The position numbers and the translations under genes are program-made. A stretch of 64,000 bases of DNA from Kribbella catacumbae DSM 19601. Lineage in GTDB: Bacteria > Actinomycetota > Actinomycetes > Propionibacteriales > Kribbellaceae. This document shows positions 33,834-42,801 of the stretch, one piece after another. The stretch lies in contig NZ_AQUZ01000026.1 of NCBI RefSeq assembly GCF_000372465.1, forward strand, positions 1 through 64,000, in the 5' to 3' direction. A model generated the notes under the pieces. It ran no database searches, was not told the DNA's origin, and worked only from the letters and a program-made list of their open reading frames with translations. Position 1 is the stretch's first letter. Each line of letters begins with the position of its first letter.

Positions 33834-34241
33834 ATGTCCAGCTTGCTCCTGCTGCTGAAGCAGGCCGAACGCCGGATCGAGCACCAGATGCTGCCGATCC
33901 TGGCCGAGTTCGACCTGTCGCTGGAGCAGTGGCGGGTGATGTCGGCGCTTGCGGATGAGCCCGGCCTGCCGATGTCCACGCTCGCCACGACCGCAGTACT
34001 GCCGAACGCGAGCCTGACCCGGCACGTCGACAAGCTCGTCGAGCGCGGTCTCGTCGTACGGCGAATCCACCCCGACGACCGTCGGCGCGTGGTCACCGCG
34101 TTGTCGCCGGTCGGGACCACGGTGGCCGAGCGACTGCGTGCGGAGGAGCAACGGATCGAGGCCGCAATCGCCGCCGAACTCGGCGACGACCGGTTGCAGG
34201 GCCTCGCCGGCGGACTCAGGCAGCTCCAGCGCTCCCTCTGA
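33834..34241 (+). CDS. MarR-family transcriptional regulator
   Basis: This is a 135-residue MarR-type winged-helix protein. The recognition region is LATTAVLPNASLTRHVDKLV (about 50-69) and the wing contains HPDDRRRVVTALSPVG. The ATG has a perfect GGAGG four bases upstream. It is divergent from the AmiC-like gene with about 100 bases between starts, making that gene a likely target. It converges on the subtilase gene, separated by a hairpin at 34288-34314. Confidence 0.9.
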   Translation: MSSLLLLLKQAERRIEHQMLPILAEFDLSLEQWRVMSALADEPGLPMSTLATTAVLPNASLTRHVDKLVERGLVVRRIHPDDRRRVVTALSPVGTTVAERLRAEEQRIEAAIAAELGDDRLQGLAGGLRQLQRSL

Positions 34242-34287
34242 CCCCACCGCGCTGACCCCCACCGCGCCGGATCCCGCACGGATGGAC

Positions 34288-34314
34288 CTCCTGGCGCCGG
34301 AGATGCGCCAGGAG
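34288..34314. terminator. Hairpin between convergent marR and subtilase genes
   Basis: CTCCTGGCGC and GCGCCAGGAG form a perfect 10-base stem around a 7-base loop. It lies 46 bases after the MarR stop and 17 bases after the subtilase stop on the other strand. No T-run follows. Confidence 0.5.
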
Positions 34315-34331
34315 ATCCTCACCAATAACTG

Positions 34332-37300
34332 CTAGTTCACCGTGTCGACGATCAGTGAGCCTGCGCCGACGACCACGCCGGCGTCGGTTTGCACGGTCAG
34401 GGTGCCGGTGATCTTGCGGCCCACACCCGGTTGCCCAGTGACGGTCAGAGTCGCGGTCGGCGTCCATGACGAGCCAGATGGGTGGCTGGCGTTGGCGTCG
34501 TTGCTGGTCAGTGTGCCGAGCGCCGGCGACACGTAGGAGTCGACGAGGTCGTACGCCGTACTGCCGCTCGGCACCGAGAAGCCGTCGACCTCTATCCGGT
34601 ACAGCCCGGCCGCCGGGTTGACGAGCGTCACCTGCTCAACAGCCGTCGCGCCGCCACTGGATCCAACGACCACGCACGTGGGCGCGCAGCGGAAGACGAC
34701 CAGGTCGATGTCCGCCCGCAGATCGGACGCGTTCCCGGTCCGGATCGTGTACGACGTGACACCAGCCGGCAGGGTGACGTCGAAGGTCTGCGACGCCAGG
34801 TGCGCAATCGTCGGACGCTGGGTCTGCGTACTGGCCAACGCGCCACCGCCGACGAGGCGGCCGGTGAATGCGGCGAGCTGGTTGGTGACCGTGTAGTTGC
34901 GGACCTGCGGCGTACCGAGGGTCGCGGACGGCACCACGTCCGGGTTCGGCGAGATCGCCGTACCGAGAACAGTTGCGGTCAGCCCGAACGGCGCCGACTG
35001 TGCGTCGGAGGTACGGCGTGCCTCGACCACGAGCTCCCAGACGCCCGGCTGCGGGTTCACCACCGTGCGACTGTGCGCTGTGCCGTTGGCGCAGCCCGCA
35101 CCCGCGTTCGGGTCGTAGCAGCTCAGGCTCGAGGTGCTGTCCAGCGGCAGGCCCTGTGGGGTGTACCGCAGGAACCGGATCTGACCGGCGCCCGCGCCGT
35201 CCCCGCCACCGGTCAGGTCAACCTTGAGCGCGCTGGCGCCGACCGGCACACGGACGAAGTAGTGGCGAGTGGCGTTGCGGCCGACCGTGCCGCTTACCTG
35301 CACTGTGTACGCATTGGCGGCGATGAGGTCGTTCGGCACGAACACTGCGTTCATCGTGATCAGGTCGACGCCGGGTGTGGTCGGGTCGTCGAGCTGCAGT
35401 ACGGCGGAGTGCGCGCCGGGACTGAACGGATTGACCTGTACGGCGAAGTCGACCGGCTCGTTCAACGGCAGATTGACCTTCGTCCGCGAGTTGAACGCGC
35501 CGTCGTTCCCGACCCATCGCACCACATGCGGCACCGGCTTGGCCGGCCCACTGGTCCGGGTCAGGGTGTACGTACGGTTGTACTTCACCCCGAGTGTGAC
35601 GCCCTCGCGATCGTGAATGCCTACACCGACGTTCGGCGTCGCCAGTTGGCCACTGAGCACCGTGCTCACCGGCACGGTCGCGGTGATCGCGTTCGGCCGC
35701 TGTCCGGCGCGAAGCTGATCCCAGGCCGCCGTCACCGCGAACAGGCCGGTGCCCTGCTCGTACGCGCCGAGCTGCGGCTGATAGGTAGCGCTCGAACGGA
35801 TCGCGCTACGCAGCGCGGCAGCGGTCGGCCGGCTGCCAAAGGTCGCCTTGTACGCGCTGACCAGCAATGCACCGGCGCCAGCGGCTTGCGGGGCGGCCAT
35901 CGAGGTGCCGTTCAGCATCGAGTAGCCGGGCGGCAGCGTGTAGGTGCCGGCCACCGGACCACCTGCTTGCCAGAGCGGCGTGGTAGAGATCGCCGCGCCC
36001 GGCGCGACGATGTCGGGCTTGAAGCCGCCGTCCTCACGCGGGCCGCGCGAGGAGAACGGGTGCAGTCCCTTGTCGTTCAACGGGTCGGAGCCATAGTTCG
36101 ACAACCAGGTCGCCCGGGTGATGTACGACCCGACGCTGATCGAGTTGGTCGCCACCGACGGGTCGCCGACGGTGTTCGCGCCGGCGCCGCTGTTGCCGGC
36201 CGAGATGAAGATCTGCATGTTGAACTCGTCGATCGTGCGGTTGTACAGCAGCGCACGGGCGTTGTTGCCGTCGTTCAGGCCAGGCAGGCCGCCGATCGAG
36301 ATGTTGACCACGTCGGCGCCGTTGTGGGCGGCGTACAGGACGCCGTCGATCAGGCCGCTGCTGGTGCAGGACGTGGTGGTCAGGCAGACCTTGACCGCCA
36401 TCAGCTGCGCACCCGGAGCCGCACCGCTCATTGCTCCGCCGAACAGGCCATTGGCGGAGGTGATACCGGCGACGTGGGTGCCGTGCTGCGCGCCGGCGAT
36501 CCCCAGGTTGACGACCGAGCCAGCATCCGAGGTCGGGTTGTAGGTCGACCGGTCGGTCACCACGACGAACGGGACTCGCTCCCTGACCGCGGTCGCCGGA
36601 TTGTCGGTGCCGAAGAACTGGGCGTCCCGATTGACCTTGAAGTCGATCATCGGGGTCTGGTCGGTGAAGTCGCCGTCCTGGTCGAGGTCGACGTACACCT
36701 GCTTGGTGGTGCGGTTCTGCAGTACGCCGATCGACTCGGCGGCCACGCCGTCGCGGTCGATGTCGCCACCGAGCTCGCCCCCGGCGAGTTCGCCGGCCGC
36801 CTCGCGGAGCAGACCGAACGCGTACGGCCCACCGGTCGCGGGGGCGGTCCAGGTACGGCTGACAGCGGTGAAGGTGCCGGTGAATCGTCCGCTGGTGCTG
36901 ATCCAGGTGGCATCACCGGAGGTCGGAGAGTTCGCGTTGTACCAGTCGACGATCTTCGGCAGGCCCGTCGTCGTGGTCTGCAGCGCCGGTACGTCGAGGT
37001 CGACACCCGAATCCAGGATCGCGATGGTGGTGCCGCGGCCATCCCACTGCGGGTTGGCCAGGGCGAACTGTGCAGCCTGGGTGTCGCCTGTCGGCAGGTA
37101 CGGGTTGATCCGCGGGGTGTTCGCGTCGGGCGGTGTCTGCGGGGTCGGCTGTTGGGCGCCCTCCGGCTGCGGGTCGTCGATCGGGACCAACCCGTCGACG
37201 TCCACCGCCTCGATCGAGCTCAGCCGCCCTGCCTGCTCGGCTTTGCCGGTCGGGATCTCCACCTTGAGATAGTCAACGGCGCTATCGGACTTCAGCACTA

Positions 37301-37631
37301 CGCCACCGAGGGCGCGCAACTGACCGGCGGCAGTCGACAGCTTGCCGGGCTCCGCGGCGACCAACAGGGTCACCGTCTTCTTCCCGGCGGACTGGGCCGC
37401 AGCGATCCTCGCCCGGTCCGCCTCGCCGATGCCTTTGTCGGACTTCGGATCCGGCCTCGCTGCCGCGCCGACACGGTCGATTCCCCCGGGTTGAGCGGCC
37501 GCCCCTGGAGGCGCGGCGAGAGTTGCAGTTGCCAGCCCGAGTACGGCGGCGAACACGGCAACAGGCCGCCCCTTGGTGCGATGTCCGGCGCCATGTTTGG
37601 TGCGACGCGCAGGCGTATCCGACAGAGTCAT
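34332..37631 (-). CDS. Secreted subtilisin-like serine protease (S8)
   Basis: This is a 1099-residue secreted subtilase. A leader covers residues 1-47. An inhibitor-I9-like propeptide spans about 75-150. The catalytic triad is Asp207 in AILDSGVD, His in QHGTHVAGI and Ser in LNGTSMAAPQAAG. A roughly 160-residue stretch between Asp and His is inserted, probably a PA-like or calcium-binding module (DIDRDGVAAE, DLDQDGDFTD). The C-terminal 450 residues are beta-rich and resemble pre-peptidase-type domains that bind substrate or the cell surface. GGGAGGGA lies nine bases before the ATG. No operon partners are evident. Third-position bias is so strong that a spurious frame of similar length runs on the opposite strand. 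Confidence 0.93.
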   Translation of the reverse strand: MTLSDTPARRTKHGAGHRTKGRPVAVFAAVLGLATATLAAPPGAAAQPGGIDRVGAAARPDPKSDKGIGEADRARIAAAQSAGKKTVTLLVAAEPGKLSTAAGQLRALGGVVLKSDSAVDYLKVEIPTGKAEQAGRLSSIEAVDVDGLVPIDDPQPEGAQQPTPQTPPDANTPRINPYLPTGDTQAAQFALANPQWDGRGTTIAILDSGVDLDVPALQTTTTGLPKIVDWYNANSPTSGDATWISTSGRFTGTFTAVSRTWTAPATGGPYAFGLLREAAGELAGGELGGDIDRDGVAAESIGVLQNRTTKQVYVDLDQDGDFTDQTPMIDFKVNRDAQFFGTDNPATAVRERVPFVVVTDRSTYNPTSDAGSVVNLGIAGAQHGTHVAGITSANGLFGGAMSGAAPGAQLMAVKVCLTTTSCTSSGLIDGVLYAAHNGADVVNISIGGLPGLNDGNNARALLYNRTIDEFNMQIFISAGNSGAGANTVGDPSVATNSISVGSYITRATWLSNYGSDPLNDKGLHPFSSRGPREDGGFKPDIVAPGAAISTTPLWQAGGPVAGTYTLPPGYSMLNGTSMAAPQAAGAGALLVSAYKATFGSRPTAAALRSAIRSSATYQPQLGAYEQGTGLFAVTAAWDQLRAGQRPNAITATVPVSTVLSGQLATPNVGVGIHDREGVTLGVKYNRTYTLTRTSGPAKPVPHVVRWVGNDGAFNSRTKVNLPLNEPVDFAVQVNPFSPGAHSAVLQLDDPTTPGVDLITMNAVFVPNDLIAANAYTVQVSGTVGRNATRHYFVRVPVGASALKVDLTGGGDGAGAGQIRFLRYTPQGLPLDSTSSLSCYDPNAGAGCANGTAHSRTVVNPQPGVWELVVEARRTSDAQSAPFGLTATVLGTAISPNPDVVPSATLGTPQVRNYTVTNQLAAFTGRLVGGGALASTQTQRPTIAHLASQTFDVTLPAGVTSYTIRTGNASDLRADIDLVVFRCAPTCVVVGSSGGATAVEQVTLVNPAAGLYRIEVDGFSVPSGSTAYDLVDSYVSPALGTLTSNDANASHPSGSSWTPTATLTVTGQPGVGRKITGTLTVQTDAGVVVGAGSLIVDTVN

Positions 37632-38099
37632 GATCCGGTCCCTCCCCTGGCCCCGATTGAGCTAGGAGCAGTGCACTCCGTTCCGGCCAGGTAGCGCAAT
37701 AGCGTGGCCCTGCTGACCCTCCGCAGCCGTTGAGCACCTCACCCTGTGTGCCCCGACCGTCACAGAATGACGACGGCAACCATCCGTGGGTGCCGTCGAT
37801 CAGCTCGTCTCCTCGCCCAGCAGGTGCACCGCCGCGCCCGGGTCGTTGCCAATGGCATCGAGCACGGCGACCACTCACCACTCACCCGGAGGCTGGGCGA
37901 CGAGCACAGAGGCGCCTAGCTCGCCGTACTGACTGCGCTTCCGCCTAGATGCTTCCAGATGGAAATACACGACCTTAGTGAGTTGGAAACACCCACGTAA
38001 CGCGCCGTTCCTAGGTTCCTTCCATTCGGGTGCATCAGTTCCGGCAGCGTCGCCGGGCGTCTTGCACCCTCCCGCCCGAAGGTGCCGCAGGAGTTCGCC
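37632..38099. other. Intergenic region before the urease operon
   Basis: No complete gene is supported in these 468 bases between the subtilase start and the NCS1 permease start. A 24-codon stretch on the minus strand (37800-37874, VVAVLDAIGNDPGAAVHLLG) has coding-like third positions and may be a gene scrap. The AT-richer segment 37940-38000 is the best place for the operon promoter, but I cannot point to clear hexamers. Confidence 0.4.
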
Positions 38100-39752
38100 A
38101 TGACCGTTGAACCCTCGATCGACCATCGCCACGCAGCCCCGCCGGAACCCACCACCGCCACCCGCGAGACGCTCGAGGACTACACCCTGCGGTTCGCGCC
38201 GCGCTCCTACCGCAAGTGGTCGTCCGGCGTCGTCGCCGTCTCGGCACTGGGCGGTATCGCCTACCTCGCCGACTTCGCGATCGGCGCCAACATCGGCATC
38301 TCCTACGGCACCACGAACGCGCTGTGGGGCATCGCGATCTTCGCCGTCGTCATCTTCGCGACCGGACTCCCCCTCGCGTACTACGCCGCGCGGTACAACA
38401 TCGATCTCGACCTGATCACCCGCGGCAGCGGCTTCGGGTACTACGGGTCGGTGGTGACGAACGTGATCTTCGCGTCGTTCACCTTCATCTTCTTCGCGCT
38501 CGAGGGCTCGATCATGGCCCAAGGCTTGAAATTAGGTCTGCACATCCCGCTCGGCCTCGGGTACGCCGTATCGACCGTGGTGATCTTTCCGCTGGTGATT
38601 TATGGCATGAAAGTACTGTCGACGCTGCAGGTGTGGACGACGCCGCTGTGGTTGCTGCTGATGGTGCTGCCGTTCGTCTACCTGGTCGTCTCGCATCCCG
38701 AGTCGGTCTCGTCGTTCTTCGACTACCAGGGCGAGGACGGCAAGGGCGCGACGGATGTCGGCTCGATGCTGCTCGCCGCCGGCGTCTGCCTCTCGCTGAT
38801 CGCGCAGATCGCCGAGCAGATCGACTACCTGCGCTTCATGCCGCCGAAGACGCCCGAGAACTCGCGACGCTGGTGGACGCACATGCTGCTGGCCGGTCCG
38901 GGCTGGGTGATCTTCGGTGCGATCAAGCAGGTGATCGGACTCTTCCTGGCCGTCTACCTCATCGCCAACGTGACCGACGGCGCTTCGGTGGCCAACGAGC
39001 CGGTGCATCAGTTCCTGGAGATCTACCAGGGCTTCCTGCCCGGCTGGCTCGCGATGACGCTGGCCGTAGTACTGGTCGTGATCAGCCAGGTGAAGATCAA
39101 CGTGACGAACGCGTACTCCGGTTCGCTGGCGTGGACCAACTCGTACACCCGGCTGACCCGGCACTACCCCGGGCGGCTCGTGTTCCTCGGCTTCAACCTG
39201 GTGATCGCACTAGTGCTGATGGAAGCCAACATGTTCGACTTCCTCAACACCATCCTTGGCTTCTATGCGAACTGCGGGATCGCCTGGATCGTGGTGGTCG
39301 CCTCCGACATCGTCTTCAACAAGTACCTGCTGAAGCTGTCGCCGAAGGAGCCGGAGTTCCGTCGCGGGATGCTTTATGCCGTGAATCCAGTCGGCTTCGT
39401 GTCGATGGCAGTCGCCGCCGGCGTCTCGATCCTGGTGTTCTTCGGTGGCCTCGGCGATGGCATCAAGCCGTACTCACCGCTGGTGGCGATCGTCCTCGCG
39501 CTGGTACTTCCGCCGGTGCTAGCGATCGTGACTCGCGGGAAGTACTACCTTCGGCGTACGGACGATGGGATCGACCTGCCGATGTACGACGAGCACGGGA
39601 ACCCGTCGGGCGAAGTACTGAGCTGTCACGTGTGCCGGCAGGACTACGAGCGGCCGGACATGACTGCTTGCGAGACGCATGACGCCTACGTGTGCTCGCT
39701 CTGCCTGAGTACGGACAAGGTGGCTGACCACGTACTGGCGGCGCAGCCGTGA
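38100..39752 (+). CDS. NCS1-type permease with C-terminal zinc-ribbon-like tail
   Basis: This is a 550-residue membrane protein with about 12 helices of the purine/cytosine permease (NCS1) group, which import nucleobases, hydantoins or related ureides. The last 60 residues are soluble and contain CHVCRQDYERPDMTAC and CSLC, four cysteines spaced like a zinc ribbon, unusual for this family. The ATG at 38100 has AGGAG eight bases upstream; an earlier ATG at 38082 lies before that site. Its stop overlaps the ureA start (GTGA), so it is the first gene of the urease operon. A urea or urea-precursor importer is the obvious guess. Confidence 0.85.
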   Translation: MTVEPSIDHRHAAPPEPTTATRETLEDYTLRFAPRSYRKWSSGVVAVSALGGIAYLADFAIGANIGISYGTTNALWGIAIFAVVIFATGLPLAYYAARYNIDLDLITRGSGFGYYGSVVTNVIFASFTFIFFALEGSIMAQGLKLGLHIPLGLGYAVSTVVIFPLVIYGMKVLSTLQVWTTPLWLLLMVLPFVYLVVSHPESVSSFFDYQGEDGKGATDVGSMLLAAGVCLSLIAQIAEQIDYLRFMPPKTPENSRRWWTHMLLAGPGWVIFGAIKQVIGLFLAVYLIANVTDGASVANEPVHQFLEIYQGFLPGWLAMTLAVVLVVISQVKINVTNAYSGSLAWTNSYTRLTRHYPGRLVFLGFNLVIALVLMEANMFDFLNTILGFYANCGIAWIVVVASDIVFNKYLLKLSPKEPEFRRGMLYAVNPVGFVSMAVAAGVSILVFFGGLGDGIKPYSPLVAIVLALVLPPVLAIVTRGKYYLRRTDDGIDLPMYDEHGNPSGEVLSCHVCRQDYERPDMTACETHDAYVCSLCLSTDKVADHVLAAQP

Positions 39753-40051
39753 ACTTCACGCCGTCCGAGATCGAGAAGCTGCTGCTCTCCGTGGCCGGGA
39801 TGGTCGCCCGCGACCGCCTGGCGCGGGGAGTCCGCCTCAACCATCCCGAGGCGGTCGCGTTGCTGAGCACCTGGGTGATCGAGCGCGCCCGCGAAGGCGC
39901 GCTCGTGTCCGACCTGATGGAGCGCGGCCGCACGGTGCTCACCCGAGACCAGGTAATGGACGGCGTGGCGGACCTGCTGGTCGACGTTCAGGTCGAAGCG
40001 ACGTTCCCAGACGGCCGAAAGCTTGTCACTATCCACAGCCCCATCATTTGA
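39749..40051 (+). CDS. ureA: Urease subunit gamma
   Basis: This is the 100-residue gamma subunit of urease, which hydrolyses urea to ammonia and carbamate. The sequence is colinear with the family: LTPSEIEKLL-like start, GVRLNHPEAVALLS, DLMERGRTVLTRDQVMDGV and the terminal PDGRKLVTIHSPI. Translation starts at a GTG overlapping the permease stop, which fixes the start and implies coupling. It is separate from ureB, as in most actinobacteria. Confidence 0.97.
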   Translation: MNFTPSEIEKLLLSVAGMVARDRLARGVRLNHPEAVALLSTWVIERAREGALVSDLMERGRTVLTRDQVMDGVADLLVDVQVEATFPDGRKLVTIHSPII

Positions 40052-40431
40052 ACGGGATCCCCATGAGCGGCAGCAGTAGACTTAGCAATGAAGGACAGGG
40101 GGCGGGGCACTCGGGCCCAGGCGAGGGGCACTGGGGCCCTGGGGCAATACGAGTGGCGCCCGGCTCGATCGAACTCAACGCCGGCCGCGAGAAGCTGACG
40201 CTGGTGATCGTCAACACCGGCGACCGCCCGGTACAGATCGGCTCGCACCTGCACCTGCCGGACGCGAACACCGCCCTCGCCTTCGACCGCGAAGCAGCCC
40301 ACGGCTTCCGCCTGGACATCCCCTCCGGTACGTCGCAACGCTTCGAACCCGGAGCCTCGCGAGAAGTGGTCGCGGTGGCGTTGGCTGGTCGTCGCCTGGT
40401 GCCCGGAATCCAGGTGAAGAACGATGGTTGA
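40048..40431 (+). CDS. ureB: Urease subunit beta
   Basis: This is the beta subunit of urease, 127 residues from a TTG that overlaps the ureA stop (TTGA), or 122 from the ATG at 40063. Family features are IELNAGREKLTLVIVNTGDR, PVQIGSHLHLPDANTAL and FDREAAHGFRLDIPSGTSQR. The N-terminal 35 residues are Gly/Ser/His-rich and unlike the family core, so only the part from about residue 32 aligns. The last codons overlap the ureC start by eight bases. Confidence 0.95.
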   Translation: MNGIPMSGSSRLSNEGQGAGHSGPGEGHWGPGAIRVAPGSIELNAGREKLTLVIVNTGDRPVQIGSHLHLPDANTALAFDREAAHGFRLDIPSGTSQRFEPGASREVVAVALAGRRLVPGIQVKNDG

Positions 40432-42127
40432 GATTTCGCGCGCTGCGTATGCGGCGCTGTACGGGCCGACCGTTGGTGATCAGGTTCGGCTGGGTGACAC
40501 CGATCTGTGGATCGAGGTGGAGGAAGATCGCACGATCGGGGGTGAGGAGACGATCTTCGGTGGGGGGAAGTCCATCCGGGAGTCGATGGCGCAGGGAACG
40601 ACGACTCGGGCGGAGGGGGCGCCGGACACCGTCATCACCAACGTGCTCGTGCTCGACTGGTGGGGAATCGTGCGGGCTGATGTCGGTATCCGCGACGGCC
40701 GGATCGTGGCACTCGGCAAGGCGGGGAATCCGGACATCGCCGATGGGGTGCACCCGGAGCTGCGGATCGGGCCCTCGACCGACGTGATCGCTGGGGAAGG
40801 GCGGATTCTGACGGCGGGGGCGATCGACTCGCATGTGCATCTGCTGTCGCCGTCGCAGCTGCACGAGGCGTCCGCGACGGGGATCACGACGATCGTCGGT
40901 GGTGGGACCGGGCCAAGTGAGGGGTCGAAGGCAACCACTGTCACGCCGGGAGCCTGGCATCTGGAGCAGATGCACCGGAGCCTCGATGACCTTCCGCTCA
41001 ATGTGTTGTTGCTGGGCAAGGGAAACACGGTCAGCGCCGAAGGACTGGCTGAACAGGCGCTTGCGGGTGCAGCCGGATACAAGGTGCACGAAGACTGGGG
41101 TTCTACGCCCGCGGCGATCGATGCTGCGTTGAAGGCGGCCGACGCGTGGGGGCTACAAGTCGCGCTGCATGCGGACAGCTTGAACGAGGCCGGGTTCGTC
41201 GAGTCGACGCTGAACGCGATAGCGGGCCGGTCGATCCACGCGTTCCACGTCGAAGGGGCCGGCGGTGGGCACGCGCCGGACATTCTCTCGATCGCGAGTC
41301 ATCCGCACGTCGTCCCGGGGTCGACGAACCCGACCTTGCCGCACACGGTGAACACCGTTGCCGAGCACCTAGACATGTTGATGGTCTGTCATCACCTGAG
41401 CCCCGACGTACCGGAGGACCTCGCGTTCGCCGAGTCGCGGATTCGGGCGACCACGATCGCAGCCGAGGACATCCTGCACGACCTGGGCGCGTTGTCCGTG
41501 ACGTCGTCGGACGCGCAGGCGATGGGCCGAATCGGTGAGGTGATCACGCGTACGTGGCAGGTTGCGCACGTGATGAAGGCGCGACGCGGTTCGCTCGGCG
41601 GAAGTTTGCCGGCGGACAACGAACGTGCCCGGCGGTACGTCGCGAAGTACACGATCAACCCGGCCGTTGCCCATGGCATCGATCACGCGGTCGGGTCGGT
41701 GGAAGCCGGCAAGCTGGCGGATCTCGTGCTCTGGGATCCGGCGTACTTCGGCGTGCGGCCGCGGCTGGTGATCAAGGGCGGGGCGATCGCGTGGGCGGCG
41801 CTCGGTGATCCGAACGCGTCCATCCCGACGCCGCAGCCGGTGCTGATGCGGCCCGCGTTCGGCGACGCGATCGGGGCGGATCTCTCCATCACTTTCGTCT
41901 CACCCGCCGCTCTCGACGACGGGCTGGCCGACCGGTTGCGACTCAGGCGACGGCTCGAAGGCGTCCGGGCGACGCGCGAGATCGGCAAGGCACAGATGAA
42001 GAACAACGACGCGTTGCCGAGCATCGACATCGATCCGGAGACGTTCGCCATCAAGGTCGACGGCGAGCTCATCGAACCCTCCCCCGCCGAAGAACTCCCA
42101 CTCGCCCAGCTCTACAACCTGTTCTGA
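40424..42127 (+). CDS. ureC: Urease subunit alpha (catalytic)
   Basis: This is the 567-residue catalytic subunit with all nickel-site elements: IDSHVHLLSP (two His), GYKVHEDWG (the lysine that is carbamylated, and His), LHADSLNE, FHVEGAGGGHAPD (His ligand), and the mobile flap MVCHHLSPDVPED with its Cys and His. ISRAAYAALYGPTVGDQVRL begins the protein as in the family. Some core positions depart from the commonest wording (Tyr in GYK, HADS for HTDT) but no key residue is lost. The stop overlaps the ureF start by one base. Confidence 0.97.
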   Translation: MVEISRAAYAALYGPTVGDQVRLGDTDLWIEVEEDRTIGGEETIFGGGKSIRESMAQGTTTRAEGAPDTVITNVLVLDWWGIVRADVGIRDGRIVALGKAGNPDIADGVHPELRIGPSTDVIAGEGRILTAGAIDSHVHLLSPSQLHEASATGITTIVGGGTGPSEGSKATTVTPGAWHLEQMHRSLDDLPLNVLLLGKGNTVSAEGLAEQALAGAAGYKVHEDWGSTPAAIDAALKAADAWGLQVALHADSLNEAGFVESTLNAIAGRSIHAFHVEGAGGGHAPDILSIASHPHVVPGSTNPTLPHTVNTVAEHLDMLMVCHHLSPDVPEDLAFAESRIRATTIAAEDILHDLGALSVTSSDAQAMGRIGEVITRTWQVAHVMKARRGSLGGSLPADNERARRYVAKYTINPAVAHGIDHAVGSVEAGKLADLVLWDPAYFGVRPRLVIKGGAIAWAALGDPNASIPTPQPVLMRPAFGDAIGADLSITFVSPAALDDGLADRLRLRRRLEGVRATREIGKAQMKNNDALPSIDIDPETFAIKVDGELIEPSPAEELPLAQLYNLF

Positions 42128-42801
42128 TGGGATCGCCGGAGCTGGTTGCGTTGATGCTCGCGGACGCGCGATTGCCCACAGGCGGGCATACGCAGTCGGC
42201 GGGTTTGGAGCCGGCCGTCCGCGCGGGGCTGGGAGCTGATGGAGCGCGGCTTGCCGATGTGGCGAGTTATGCGGCCGATCGGTTGCGGACGATCGTTCGG
42301 GTTGAGGCTGCAACCGCGGTGGTCGCGCGGCGGCTCACGCTCGACGGGGAACTGGTCGAGCAAGCTGAGGCTGCCTGGGCGGCGCGGACTCCGAGTCAGG
42401 CGTTGCGCGCGGCGTCACGGCGTCAGGGGCGTGCGTATTTGCGATTGGCTTCGCGGGTGTGGCCCGCGACGACCGAGTTCTTGAAAGCAGATGCGGAGAT
42501 CGCGCGCCCGGTTGTGGTCGGCGTTGTCGCTGCCGTGACGGGACTGTCGGCCGAGCAGACTGCCCGGCTGATCGGGTACGACGACGCGCAAACCGTGGTG
42601 GCCGCCTCCCTCAAGTTGCTGCCCGTGGATCCGGCCGACGCCGCGGGCTGGTTGCTGAAACTCCATCCTGACATCGAGGAACTCGTCACCGCCGTCAGCC
42701 GGATCACGACGCTCGCCGAGATACCGGCGTACGGCGCTCCGCTGGTTGACGTGTTCGCGCAAGCTCATGCTGTCGAGAGAATGAGGTTATTTCATGCCTA
42801 A
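42127..42801 (+). CDS. ureF: Urease accessory protein UreF
   Basis: This is a 224-residue all-helical accessory protein that works with UreD and UreG in loading nickel into the urease active site. It shows the family opening LMLADARLPTGGHTQSAGLE, the central ARPVVVGVVAA, and the terminal EIPAYGAPLVDVFAQAHAVE. The ATG overlaps the ureC stop (TGATG), and the last bases overlap ureG by eight, so translation is coupled throughout. Confidence 0.92.
   Translation: MGSPELVALMLADARLPTGGHTQSAGLEPAVRAGLGADGARLADVASYAADRLRTIVRVEAATAVVARRLTLDGELVEQAEAAWAARTPSQALRAASRRQGRAYLRLASRVWPATTEFLKADAEIARPVVVGVVAAVTGLSAEQTARLIGYDDAQTVVAASLKLLPVDPADAAGWLLKLHPDIEELVTAVSRITTLAEIPAYGAPLVDVFAQAHAVERMRLFHA

Noticed and set aside
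34281..34335. A 17-codon plus-strand frame in the gap after marR
   Set aside because: It coincides with the hairpin at 34288-34314 and has no ribosome binding site.
34482..37694. A 1070-residue plus-strand open frame opposite the subtilase gene
   Set aside because: It is an antisense shadow caused by the strong third-position G/C bias of the subtilase gene. It has no ribosome binding site and no recognisable domain, while the minus-strand frame has leader, propeptide and catalytic triad.
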